Below, piece by piece: positions 6,851 through 13,956 of a DNA stretch of 19,423 bases (the first letter of the stretch is position 1; each line of letters opens with the position of its first letter). The DNA is taken from the NCBI GenBank assembly GCA_016929775.1, contig JAFGIE010000251.1, forward strand, positions 1 through 19,423. Reading direction: 5' to 3'. Source of the DNA: Anaerolineae bacterium. GTDB taxonomy: Bacteria > Chloroflexota > Anaerolineae > JAFGEY01. A program made the position numbers and the translations under genes. Under the pieces are notes generated by a model. It was not told where the DNA came from. It did no database searches and saw nothing but the letters and a program-made list of their open reading frames with translations.

Positions 6851-7564
6851 TCACTCGGTCCACACGGCGTGCCCCACGGTGAGCGCCCACACCTGGGCTG
6901 CCCCCCCAGCCTTCGCGGCGACGCTGCACGCCTCGAGCGTGGACCCACTGGTGCACACGTCATCGACCAACAAGACGCGCCTCCCACGGAGCTGCCCATC
7001 AACGCAATCGAACGCATCGGCGACGTTCTCCCTTCTCTCCAGCGCCCCCAGGCGCGCCTGAGACGCCGTGTACCGCGTTCGCCGCAGGCTCGTCGTCACG
7101 ACGGGCAGGCCCACCCCTTCGCCCAGTCGTTCTGCGAGCAGCTGCGACTGGTTGTAGCCGCGTTCCCGCACACGCCGGGGATGCAGCGGCACGGGCACGA
7201 CCGTATCTGCCGATAGCTCGAAACGAGTCCACGCCGCAACCAACATGTCCGCGAGCGGATCGACCAAGACCTGCATGTAGCGATACTTGAGGCAGTGGAT
7301 CGCCTCGCGCAACGCCCCCTCAAAGAGCGCCGCAGAGCGAATGCCATCGATCTTGGGCGGGCGACGTGCGCAGGCGGCACACAGCTGAGGAGCGGCTTGG
7401 GGTCGACCACACAGGGGACAGACGGGCGGCACGATCAGAGGCACCGAGCGCTGGCAATCATCGCAAAACGCGGCGCCTCCGCTCCCACATCCGACACACC
7501 GGAGCGGGTACAGCAGGTCTCGCAGCAGATGCCCCAGCCTACGCACCGGTTCAGCAATCGCCAA
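6851..7564 (-). CDS. comF: ComF-family phosphoribosyltransferase-like protein
   Basis: A 237-aa protein with eight cysteines in four CxxC pairs (23/26, 34/37, 49/52, 62/65) forming the N-terminal zinc-finger region. The phosphoribosyltransferase domain follows with VPVPLHPRRVRERGYNQS (about 123-140) and the PRPP-binding loop VLLVDDVCTSGST (197-209). ComF/ComFC proteins take part in DNA uptake and later handling of incoming DNA in competent bacteria, but are widespread in non-competent species too. The start is a TTG at 7564 with a weak GAAGGG 7 nt upstream; a GTG at 7546 is an alternative. The Tad pilus operon lies just upstream on the same strand. Whether that operon powers DNA uptake is unknown. 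Confidence 0.88.
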   Translation of the reverse strand: MAIAEPVRRLGHLLRDLLYPLRCVGCGSGGAAFCDDCQRSVPLIVPPVCPLCGRPQAAPQLCAACARRPPKIDGIRSAALFEGALREAIHCLKYRYMQVLVDPLADMLVAAWTRFELSADTVVPVPLHPRRVRERGYNQSQLLAERLGEGVGLPVVTTSLRRTRYTASQARLGALERRENVADAFDCVDGQLRGRRVLLVDDVCTSGSTLEACSVAAKAGGAAQVWALTVGHAVWTE

Positions 7565-7586
7565 CAGATTGCCCTTCTAGACCGCG

Positions 7587-7613
7587 CGCGCACACAGCAC
7601 GTCTGCTGTGCGC
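7587..7613. terminator. Imperfect hairpin between tadC and comF
   Basis: GCGC-AC-ACAGCA (about 7587-7599) can pair with TGCTGTGCGC (about 7604-7613), with a 2-nt bulge. There is no T-run on the minus strand, so it is a weak candidate for the end of the tad operon. The remaining bases 7565-7679 show nothing else. Confidence 0.25.
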
Positions 7614-7679
7614 TCTCTGGGCGGATGAGATGACCAACCGCCAGTCGGAGGATCGCTCAGCGGCATCCGTCCGCCGGCG

Positions 7680-8651
7680 TCAGATGATCGAACCCAGCAC
7701 CTCCGACTCCATCAACTGCAGCAGTGCCGGCCCCAAGAGGACGATAAAGATCGACGGAAAGATCAGAAACGCCAGCGGAAAGAGCATCTTGATCGGCGCC
7801 TGGTGCGCCTTTTGCTCCGCGCGCTGCCGCCGCCGGACCCGCATCTGGTCCGACTGGATGCGCAGGATCTTGGACATCGCGACGCCCAGTTGATCGGCCT
7901 GGATGATCGCCGCCACAAACGTGGTCACATCCGCCACATCGATGCGCGAAGCCATGCCTTGCAGCGCTTGCGCGCGCGTCCTGCCGAGCTGCACCTCCTG
8001 CAAGTAGCGGTTGAGCTCTCGCGAGAGCTCGGTGTCCTGTTTCTCCACCACGCGCTGGATGCCCTGGTCTAGACCCAAGCCAGCCTCCACGCAGATCGTC
8101 AACAGGTCCAGCATATCCGGGAGTTCCCTGGTGATCTCGGCCTGGCGCCGACTGATCCGGCTTGCCAGCCACAGGGAGGGCAAAAAGTAGCCCGCCAGCA
8201 TGGAGAGAACCGTGAACAAGATCCGGCGCACCATCGGGAGCTCGGCGATGATCGTCATCGCCAAGATCAGCCCGCCCAGCACGAGCATCGCCAGGAACTG
8301 GATCGCGATGAAACTCGGCGCCCGCAGGTTACCCGGATTGCCCGCCAACTCGAGGCGGTGCCGGATCTTTTCCAGGGTCCGGGCGGGGGTGAACTGCCCG
8401 ATGAACTTGGACACCGCGTCGATCGTCGGGTACACGACCCGCTCGGCAAAGGATGCCGAGAGCTCGATCTCCTCGAGCGTGACCGGCGTGTCTCGCTCGC
8501 TGAACATTGCCAGGCGCGCCTCAAGGTCCGCCTCCCCCTTCGGACGCCTGCGCGCGACGATCACCAGGGCAATGATGATCCCGACCACCAGGAACCCGGC
8601 GATCGCCAAGACCAAGCCCGTCGTTGTCAACCCACCTTGTACGTTAGGCAT
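7680..8651 (-). CDS. tadC: Tad pilus inner platform protein TadC (type II secretion F domain)
   Basis: A 323-aa polytopic membrane protein. An N-terminal helix (about 11-33) is followed by a charged cytoplasmic segment, two central helices (about 118-163) and the T2SF core (LPDMLDLLTICVEAGLGLDQ, about 186-205; FVAAIIQADQLG, about 247-258), ending in a hydrophobic pair (about 292-317). TadB and TadC form the membrane platform that couples the TadA motor to pilin extraction and polymerisation. It is the last gene of the leftward operon, 25 nt after tadB. ATG 8651 has an AAGGGA about 8 nt upstream. Assignment as C rather than B rests on gene order and the cytosolic N-terminal block. Confidence 0.9.
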   Translation of the reverse strand: MPNVQGGLTTTGLVLAIAGFLVVGIIIALVIVARRRPKGEADLEARLAMFSERDTPVTLEEIELSASFAERVVYPTIDAVSKFIGQFTPARTLEKIRHRLELAGNPGNLRAPSFIAIQFLAMLVLGGLILAMTIIAELPMVRRILFTVLSMLAGYFLPSLWLASRISRRQAEITRELPDMLDLLTICVEAGLGLDQGIQRVVEKQDTELSRELNRYLQEVQLGRTRAQALQGMASRIDVADVTTFVAAIIQADQLGVAMSKILRIQSDQMRVRRRQRAEQKAHQAPIKMLFPLAFLIFPSIFIVLLGPALLQLMESEVLGSII

Positions 8652-8676
8652 CGCCCCATCCCTTCCCAGGCACGCG

Positions 8677-9642
8677 CTAGACCTCGATCTTGACGATGCG
8701 TTGGATGATCACAAAGCCCAGCAAGATGATCACAACCGACACGCCCGACATGATCCAGCCGCACGTCGTCGTGAACATGCGGCCCATGTACTCGCGGTTC
8801 AACAGGTACAGCACGCCCGTCAACACAAACGGCAGTCCCGAAAGCACGTACCCGGTGATCAGCCCTTGTGCGGTGAGCGTCTTGATCTCGCCCTGGATCC
8901 GCACCCGCTCGCGGATCGTGTGGCTGATCGTCTCCAGGATCGTCGCCAGGTTACCGCCCACTTCCGAGGACACATTGATCGCCGTGATCAGCAGGTCCAG
9001 GTCGGCGCTGTCGACGCGCCGGAGCATGTGCTGCAGCGCCTCCTCGAGGGTGACGCCCAGCCCGATCTCCAGTGTCACGCGCCGGAACTCCTCCGAGACC
9101 GGGGGCGGCATGTTGGCGGCGACCGTCTCCATCGCCTGCGGCATGCTGAACCCAGCGCGGATGCTGTTCACCAGCAGGTTGATCGTGTCGCCCAACTGGT
9201 CGTTGAACGCCCTCAGGCGCCGCGCCTTGAGGACGCGCAGCACGATCCGCGGCAAAAAGATGCCAAATAGGAGCCCAAAGACCATCAAAAAGTTGCGAAA
9301 GATCAGGAACGCCAACCCGCCCATCAGGACCACGCTGATCACGTTCCAGATCAGGTATTCCGCTACGGTCAGCCTGAGGCTCGCCTGCGCGAGCTGCGTC
9401 TGGATCCGCGCGCCGAACGAGCGTCGCTCGATCGCTCTGTTCAAGCCCTCCGTCAGCCGCGAAAGACGCCGGGCCTCTTCTTCGATCTCTTGCTCATCGA
9501 CCTCGCGTCCGTCCATGCCAGCGTACGCATCGAGGCGACGGGCGATCTCGACCTCTGTATCCCTGGGGCTCCGCAGGGCCAAGATCAGCGAGACCAGCGC
9601 CAGCAGCCCCACAACAGCCAAAGCGTACACAAAAGGGTCCAT
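8677..9642 (-). CDS. tadB: Tad pilus inner platform protein TadB (type II secretion F domain)
   Basis: A 321-aa membrane protein with an N-terminal helix (3-23), a central hydrophobic block (about 94-135) and the T2SF core (LGDTINLLVNSIRAGFSMPQAM, about 150-171; AINVSSEVGGNLATILETIS, about 218-237). Two C-terminal helices follow at about 254-277 and 292-316. It pairs with TadC to build the platform that TadA drives. ATG 9642 has GAGAGGA 5 nt upstream. It sits between tadA and tadC in the canonical order. Confidence 0.9.
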   Translation of the reverse strand: MDPFVYALAVVGLLALVSLILALRSPRDTEVEIARRLDAYAGMDGREVDEQEIEEEARRLSRLTEGLNRAIERRSFGARIQTQLAQASLRLTVAEYLIWNVISVVLMGGLAFLIFRNFLMVFGLLFGIFLPRIVLRVLKARRLRAFNDQLGDTINLLVNSIRAGFSMPQAMETVAANMPPPVSEEFRRVTLEIGLGVTLEEALQHMLRRVDSADLDLLITAINVSSEVGGNLATILETISHTIRERVRIQGEIKTLTAQGLITGYVLSGLPFVLTGVLYLLNREYMGRMFTTTCGWIMSGVSVVIILLGFVIIQRIVKIEV

Positions 9643-9707
9643 CTCTGTCCTCTCCGTGCCGTCGCCTGGTCGATGCCTCGCCCTACCCTATGCGCGCCAA
9701 CCGATGA

Positions 9708-11096
9708 TCAGTATCGAAGCCGCTGTCCGAGGCCAAAGATGCTGGGAGGCAGGTGGATGTTTGCTGCTTCGATCTTGTCCATGAACTTGGGGCGGATGCC
9801 CGTTGGCTTGAGGCGACCGATCACCTTCCCGCCCTCGATGCCGGTCTGCTCAAACGTAAACACGTCCTGCATGACGATCACGTCGCCCTCCATGCCCTGC
9901 ACCTCGGTGATGTTGACCACCTTGCGCGAACCGTCTCGCATCCGCTCCTCGTGCACGATCAGGTCGATCGCAGAGGCAACCTGCTCCCGGATCGCGCGCA
10001 CGGGCAGTTCCATCCCCGACATCAGGCACATGGTCTCCAGGCGGGAGAGCGTGTCGCGCGGGCTGTTCGAGTGCGCCGTCGTCAGCGACCCGTCGTGACC
10101 GGTATTCATCGCCTGCAGCATGTCCAGCGCCTCGCCGCTCCGGCACTCCCCGACCACGATCCGGTCGGGCCGCATGCGCAGCGAGTTGACCACTAGGTCC
10201 CGGATCGTCACCTCGCCTTTGCCTTCGATGTTGGGCGGGCGAGATTCGAGCGTGATCACGTGCTCCTGGCGCAGCTGCAGCTCTGCCGCGTTCTCGATCG
10301 TGACGATCCGCTCGTCTTCCGGTATGTAGCCCGATAGGACGTTGAGCAGCGTCGTCTTGCCCGAGCCCGTCCCGCCCGAGATCACGATATTCAGGCGCGC
10401 GATCACGCAGGCGTGCAGGAACTCGACCGCTTCCGGCGTGATGCTGCCCAGCTCGATCAGGTTCTCGATCGTGAGCGGCGTCTTGGCGAACATGCGGATC
10501 GTCAGCGTGGGACCATTGATCGCCAGCGGCGGGATGATCGCATTCACGCGCGACCCGTCGGGCAAGCGTGCGTTGACATAGGGCGAGCTTTCGTCGATCC
10601 GCCGACCCAGCGGCGCGACGATCCGGTCGATGATGCGCATTACGTGGTCGTCGCTCTCAAAGACGAGGTTCGTCTTGTGCAGCCTCCCGGCGCGCTCGAT
10701 GTAAACCTGCTTGGCCCCATTGACCATGATCTCGGTGATCGTGTCGTCGGCGAGCAGCGGTTCGATCGGCCCGTAGCCCATGATCTCGGCGACGATCATC
10801 TCAAAGAGCCGCTGCCGCTCCGCGCGGCTCAGCATCAGGTTGTCCTCGGCGAGAATCTGGTCAAACAGCTCTTCGATCTGCCCGCGTACCTCGTCGGTGC
10901 GCGACATATCCATCTTGGGGTCCATCTCGGCGATCAACTGGTTCTGCACGCGCGTCTTGATGTCGGTGCGCGTGTCGCGCACCGCCGTAGCCGTCTGTCG
11001 ACGCACGCGCAGTTCGCGCATCTTGGAGACCGTTCCGCTCTCCGACTGCGCAGCAGCAGGCTGCTGGCTTTGCTCAATGCGCTTCAGCAAGGACAT
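9708..11096 (-). CDS. tadA: Tad pilus assembly ATPase TadA (CpaF)
   Basis: A 462-aa secretion ATPase of the VirB11/PulE class that powers pilus extension, and in Tad systems also retraction. The N-terminal region carries the CpaF-type [13 protein letters not shown] segment (106-118) and [17 protein letters not shown] (174-190). The catalytic half has Walker [10 protein letters not shown] (241-249), an Asp box [11 protein letters not shown] (265-275), a Walker B-like stretch [14 protein letters not shown] (312-325) and a His box [15 protein letters not shown] (331-345). The start at ATG 11096 is supported by GGGAGAG just upstream; the in-frame ATG at 11132 adds 12 residues without a better SD. 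The gene follows tadZ after 66 bp, where a small GCCGGG/CCCGGC hairpin (11133-11149) lies. Confidence 0.95.
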   Translation of the reverse strand: MSLLKRIEQSQQPAAAQSESGTVSKMRELRVRRQTATAVRDTRTDIKTRVQNQLIAEMDPKMDMSRTDEVRGQIEELFDQILAEDNLMLSRAERQRLFEMIVAEIMGYGPIEPLLADDTITEIMVNGAKQVYIERAGRLHKTNLVFESDDHVMRIIDRIVAPLGRRIDESSPYVNARLPDGSRVNAIIPPLAINGPTLTIRMFAKTPLTIENLIELGSITPEAVEFLHACVIARLNIVISGGTGSGKTTLLNVLSGYIPEDERIVTIENAAELQLRQEHVITLESRPPNIEGKGEVTIRDLVVNSLRMRPDRIVVGECRSGEALDMLQAMNTGHDGSLTTAHSNSPRDTLSRLETMCLMSGMELPVRAIREQVASAIDLIVHEERMRDGSRKVVNITEVQGMEGDVIVMQDVFTFEQTGIEGGKVIGRLKPTGIRPKFMDKIEAANIHLPPSIFGLGQRLRY

Positions 11097-11162
11097 ATAG
11101 CTCTCCCTCGACTCAGTCCATCCCCCCGACAAGCCGGGTCTACCCCGGCGAAATGCACAACC

Positions 11163-12428
11163 TTACCTAAACATCCGTCCCAGAAGGCGCTCGCCCGCAT
11201 CGTCCTCCGGACCTTCGTCGACCGTCGCCATCAGCTGCAGCAAGCGCTCGCCAAGGGCGCGCGTGCTCGTCACCAGAACGTGACGCTTGTCCAGGTTCGG
11301 GATCAGCATGTACGGGATCCCGTGGTTCACCGAGTGCAGCACGATCCGGTGCTCGAACGGGATCTCGGCGAACACCGGGCAGCGGATGTTACGCTCGATC
11401 ACGCTGGGCGTGAGTCCCGTCGTCGCATCCGCCTGATTCAACACCAGCAGCACTTTCTCATCGGGGTACTCGAGCGCCTCCATGACCTCGAACAGGTAGC
11501 GGGCATCCTTGATCGCGGGCAGCGTTGGCATAATCACCAGGACCACCCGCACCGCGAGATCAAAGATCGCCAGTTCCAGGTCCCCCAGGCTGCTGCCTAG
11601 GTCGACCACGACATAGTCATACAGCAGCTGCATGAGCGAGAGGACCTGTCGCATGTGGTCCGCCGTCACCAGCTCTGCCATCTCTGGCTTGGGCGGCGCA
11701 AGCAGCGCCCGCAGCCCCGACCGGTCGTCAGTCAGGATCGTGCTGTCGAGCAGATCCGGGTCCAGCTCGACGATGTTGTCAGACAGGTCAACAACGCTGC
11801 GCGTCGCGCGCAGGTTGAGGAACACGCCCACATCGCCGAACTGCAGATTGGCATCTACGATCGCCACCCGCGCATCGCGCTCGATCTGGCAGAGCGCCGT
11901 CGCCAGGTTCACCGCCACGGTCGTGCACCCCGCCCCGCCCTTGGGGCTGTACACGGCGATGACCTTGCCCACTTCTTCTGGCTTGCGTATGACCTTCTCG
12001 GGAGCGACTGGCTGTGCAACCGGCATTGCCGCAGCGGGCTTGGCGTGCAGCTCGTACACCCGCCGCACCGTTGAAATCAGCTCGTCCATCGAGAACGGCT
12101 TGGTCAGAAAATCGCGCGCGCCGGCGAGCATCGAGCGCCGCAAATAGTCTGCCTCGCTCTGCACCGACATCATCACGATCTGGGCGTACGGCACCTCTCG
12201 CGTGATCGCCTCACTCGCCGCGATCCCGTCCAGCCCCGGCATGTTGATGTCCATGAGAACAATGTGCGGTCGAGACCGCCTGGAGAGCTCGATCGCCTCC
12301 TCCCCCGAAGAAGCGGTGCCCACGATCTCCATATCTGACTCAAAGTAGAGCATCTTCTTCAGGTTTTCGCGCGTCTCGGGAACGTCATCCACGATCAACA
12401 CGCGGATGGTCTCTTGACCAGAGCTCAT
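11163..12428 (-). CDS. tadZ: TadZ/CpaE: receiver domain fused to ParA/MinD-like ATPase
   Basis: A 421-aa two-domain protein. Residues 8-125 form a CheY-like receiver with all functional residues intact: Asp14-Asp15, phospho-acceptor Asp60 (VLMDINMPG), Ser88 and Lys110 (LTKPFS). An Ala/Pro/Val linker (about 132-147) follows, then a ParA/MinD-like ATPase with a deviant Walker A, YSPKGGAGCTT (about 159-169), a switch region VAIVDANLQFGDV, and VVVDLGSS. TadZ places the pilus machinery at a cell pole or site and recruits TadA. In many Tad systems the N-domain has lost the phospho-Asp, so this one may respond to a kinase. It starts 4 nt after the cpaB stop (GGAG 7 nt upstream, inside cpaB), which indicates coupled translation. 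Confidence 0.93.
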   Translation of the reverse strand: MSSGQETIRVLIVDDVPETRENLKKMLYFESDMEIVGTASSGEEAIELSRRSRPHIVLMDINMPGLDGIAASEAITREVPYAQIVMMSVQSEADYLRRSMLAGARDFLTKPFSMDELISTVRRVYELHAKPAAAMPVAQPVAPEKVIRKPEEVGKVIAVYSPKGGAGCTTVAVNLATALCQIERDARVAIVDANLQFGDVGVFLNLRATRSVVDLSDNIVELDPDLLDSTILTDDRSGLRALLAPPKPEMAELVTADHMRQVLSLMQLLYDYVVVDLGSSLGDLELAIFDLAVRVVLVIMPTLPAIKDARYLFEVMEALEYPDEKVLLVLNQADATTGLTPSVIERNIRCPVFAEIPFEHRIVLHSVNHGIPYMLIPNLDKRHVLVTSTRALGERLLQLMATVDEGPEDDAGERLLGRMFR

Positions 12429-12432
12429 CCAG

Positions 12433-13509
12433 TTACTCCGTGGTCGCCGGCGGTACGTAGAACCGCTCTGCCTCGTCGATCAGCTTGTATTGGAAGATGT
12501 TCTCCATCGCGTGCGGGAGCCTCGGCGGCAGCGAGATCTGGTACCGGTTGACCATGTACTCCAGGGTGACCGCCTCTGGTTGCGCGAACTCTTCCTCGTC
12601 CAAGGCTGAGCGCAGCACGAGGTCCATGGAGGAGTCGCTCTCCAGCGCCCACTTGAGCACCACCGCAGACTGTGGGTCGACCGCCACTGTGATGACGATG
12701 ATCTGCGAGAGAGGCGGGCCGACTGGACCCGTCTCCACCGGGGGCGCTGCCTCACCCTCCGCCGCCGGCACTGGAGTCGGGGTTGGCGGCACTACCGGCG
12801 CTCCGCCCGGACGCGTGACCGACACGCCCGGCATCTCCTCCCCATACAGCCCAACGCCCAACACCAGCGCATTCTGGACCGTGTACTGAGTGACCAGGCC
12901 CGGGATCTGCTGCCCCGTCGGTTGGCATCCGGCAAGGCAGTCCTCCCCGCCGAGCAGGGTAACCGGGAGCTTGATCTGCACATCCTGATCGACCTCGACG
13001 ATCTTCCACGAGATCATCACGTCGATCCGGTCTCCGGGACGGACCGCCTGCGCCACGGTGGCAACGACCCGCATGGGGAACGAGTACGCCACCTTGCCCG
13101 TCGGGATCGCGAGCGCAATGTCCGAGCCCTGCAGCGTCACCATCTTGACCTTGGAGGCGCTCAGCGGCTGCGGCGGCGTCAAGTCCACCGTCGCATACCC
13201 GCCGACCACCAGGTCCAGTGACGTCACGGGGTCGCCCGGCAGCGCGCTAGCTTCCCACTTGCGGATCTCCAGCGCGTCGGGCGGGATCCGCTCACCGCGT
13301 CGGATCGGCTGAACGACGACCACCACCGATCTCATCTCTGGCTCCGCGGTCGGTGTAGGCACTCCTGGCACAGGAGTCCCTGAAGGGCCTGGCCCTGGAG
13401 TCGGCGCCGGTGTCTGACCTCGGCGCAAGACGACCAACGCCGTCAAGCCGCCGAGCAATACGATGAGCAGCACAGCGAACACGATGAGAAACGTGCGTCG
13501 GCGTCTCAT
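12433..13509 (-). CDS. cpaB: CpaB/RcpC: Tad pilus SAF-domain membrane protein
   Basis: A 358-aa protein with a short basic N-terminus (MRRRR), one transmembrane helix (about 6-28), a Pro-Thr-Gly linker (31-58) and a SAF domain (about 61-122, with QPIRRGERIPPDALEI). The RcpC/CpaB core follows (about 130-310), interrupted by inserts with Cys191/Cys195 (GEDCLAGCQP) and a second PTPTPVP linker (about 238-262). In Gram-negative Tad systems CpaB supports the secretin; no secretin gene is seen here, so it may span the cell wall instead. ATG 13509 has an excellent SD (GGGGAGGA, 5 nt spacing). A frame open to 13593 would start inside the promoter and is rejected. First gene of the leftward operon. Confidence 0.88.
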   Translation of the reverse strand: MRRRRTFLIVFAVLLIVLLGGLTALVVLRRGQTPAPTPGPGPSGTPVPGVPTPTAEPEMRSVVVVVQPIRRGERIPPDALEIRKWEASALPGDPVTSLDLVVGGYATVDLTPPQPLSASKVKMVTLQGSDIALAIPTGKVAYSFPMRVVATVAQAVRPGDRIDVMISWKIVEVDQDVQIKLPVTLLGGEDCLAGCQPTGQQIPGLVTQYTVQNALVLGVGLYGEEMPGVSVTRPGGAPVVPPTPTPVPAAEGEAAPPVETGPVGPPLSQIIVITVAVDPQSAVVLKWALESDSSMDLVLRSALDEEEFAQPEAVTLEYMVNRYQISLPPRLPHAMENIFQYKLIDEAERFYVPPATTE

Positions 13510-13563
13510 TCCGATCCTCCCCTTTTGCGATCTGATGGTCCAGTGGAGCGTGCGTATACCACA

Positions 13564-13593
13564 ATAATACACCACATAGGCAGCAAATGTCAA
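13564..13593 (-). promoter_or_regulatory. Promoter of the cpaB-tadZABC operon
   Basis: On the minus strand: a perfect TTGACA (13593-13588), an 18-nt spacer and TATTAT (13569-13564). The start near 13557 gives a leader of about 48 nt before cpaB. Confidence 0.7.
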
Positions 13594-13693
13594 GACGCCA
13601 CATTATGTATAGCACATGTCGTCGCCTGCCCGGCAGCGCCGTCCACGCAGCTCTGCCTGAGCTGACTTTCACACCACCTTCACGTCCGCTTTG

Positions 13694-13722
13694 TTGCCAA
13701 ACGGCTGGATCTGTGATATGAT
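13694..13722 (+). promoter_or_regulatory. Rightward promoter P1 of the pilin-type operon
   Basis: TTGCCA (13694-13699), a 17-nt spacer and TATGAT (13717-13722), with an extended -10 TG at 13714-13715. It would give a leader of about 228 nt that passes through the hairpin at 13745-13780. Confidence 0.5.
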
Positions 13723-13744
13723 CAAAAAGCGTACAGTCGCATCG

Positions 13745-13780
13745 CTCCGCCTGTTGGCGCTCGCATCGCGAACGGCGGAG
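13745..13780 (+). promoter_or_regulatory. Leader hairpin, possible attenuator
   Basis: CTCCGCC (13745-13751) pairs with GGCGGAG (13774-13780). Inside, GTT/AAC and CGC/GCG can also pair. The downstream sequence has two TTTT runs (13789-13792 and 13800-13803) but the first begins 8 nt after the stem. It could terminate or pause P1 transcripts. Confidence 0.35.
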
Positions 13781-13802
13781 TCTAGGGGTTTTCTAGCGGT
13801 TT
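13781..13802. repeat. 11-bp tandem direct repeat, candidate activator site
   Basis: TCTAGGGGTTT (13781-13791) is followed directly by TCTAGCGGTTT (13792-13802), 10 of 11 bases identical. It covers about -61 to -40 relative to the start predicted from the -10 at 13830. An 11-bp period places both copies on the same face of the helix, which is how OmpR/PhoB-family regulators bind. Confidence 0.5.
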
Positions 13803-13829
13803 TGTTACCCAAAGGCGACGATTCGCGCG

Positions 13830-13835
13830 TATAAT
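13830..13835 (+). promoter_or_regulatory. Rightward -10 element P2
   Basis: A perfect TATAAT, with no good -35 at the expected place (13807-13812 reads ACCCAA). The missing -35 together with the tandem repeat upstream fits an activator-dependent promoter. Confidence 0.45.
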
Positions 13836-13956
13836 AGAGTCAGCATGCCACGAGCACGCGCTCTAGGCATGGCTTGTGGGTAGACTCACCATCGTACCGT
13901 GCGCCGGCATGACCAAAGCCTCGGTCCGGTCGTGTGCTTGCCCGAAGGGGAATTCG

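Larger units (their letters stand above)
13510..13956. other. Divergent control region between the two tad operons
   Basis: These 447 bases separate cpaB (leftward) from the TadE-type gene (rightward) and hold no supported gene. In order they contain: a leftward promoter (13564-13593); a CAGCT/AGCTG inverted repeat near 13649-13665; a rightward promoter P1 (13694-13722); a 9-bp direct repeat TCGCATCGC (13737-13745, 13761-13769); a hairpin (13745-13780); an 11-bp tandem repeat (13781-13802); and a second rightward -10 (13830-13835). The SD for the TadE-type gene, GAAGGGG, lies at 13944-13950. A GTG at 13876 opens the frame earlier but lacks an SD. Confidence 0.6.

Noticed and set aside
8200..9270. 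356-codon open frame on the plus strand
   Set aside because: It spans antisense the tadB/tadC junction and shows no domain.
11133..11149. GCCGGG/CCCGGC hairpin between tadZ and tadA as a terminator
   Set aside because: The stem is only 6 bp with no T-run, and the operon clearly needs to continue into tadA; at most an RNA processing site.
10413..11600. 395-codon open frame on the plus strand
   Set aside because: It lies antisense across tadA and the end of tadZ, both with clear motifs; its Arg/His/Gln-rich translation is a shadow.
12433..13593. 386-aa version of CpaB starting at 13593
   Set aside because: That start falls within the TTGACA -35 box of the operon promoter, while ATG 13509 has a strong SD and the normal basic plus transmembrane N-terminus.
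13876..13956. N-terminal extension of the large TadE-type protein from GTG 13876
   Set aside because: No SD precedes it, and the extension adds 27 residues before the prepilin-like leader; ATG 13957 has GAAGGGG at ideal spacing.
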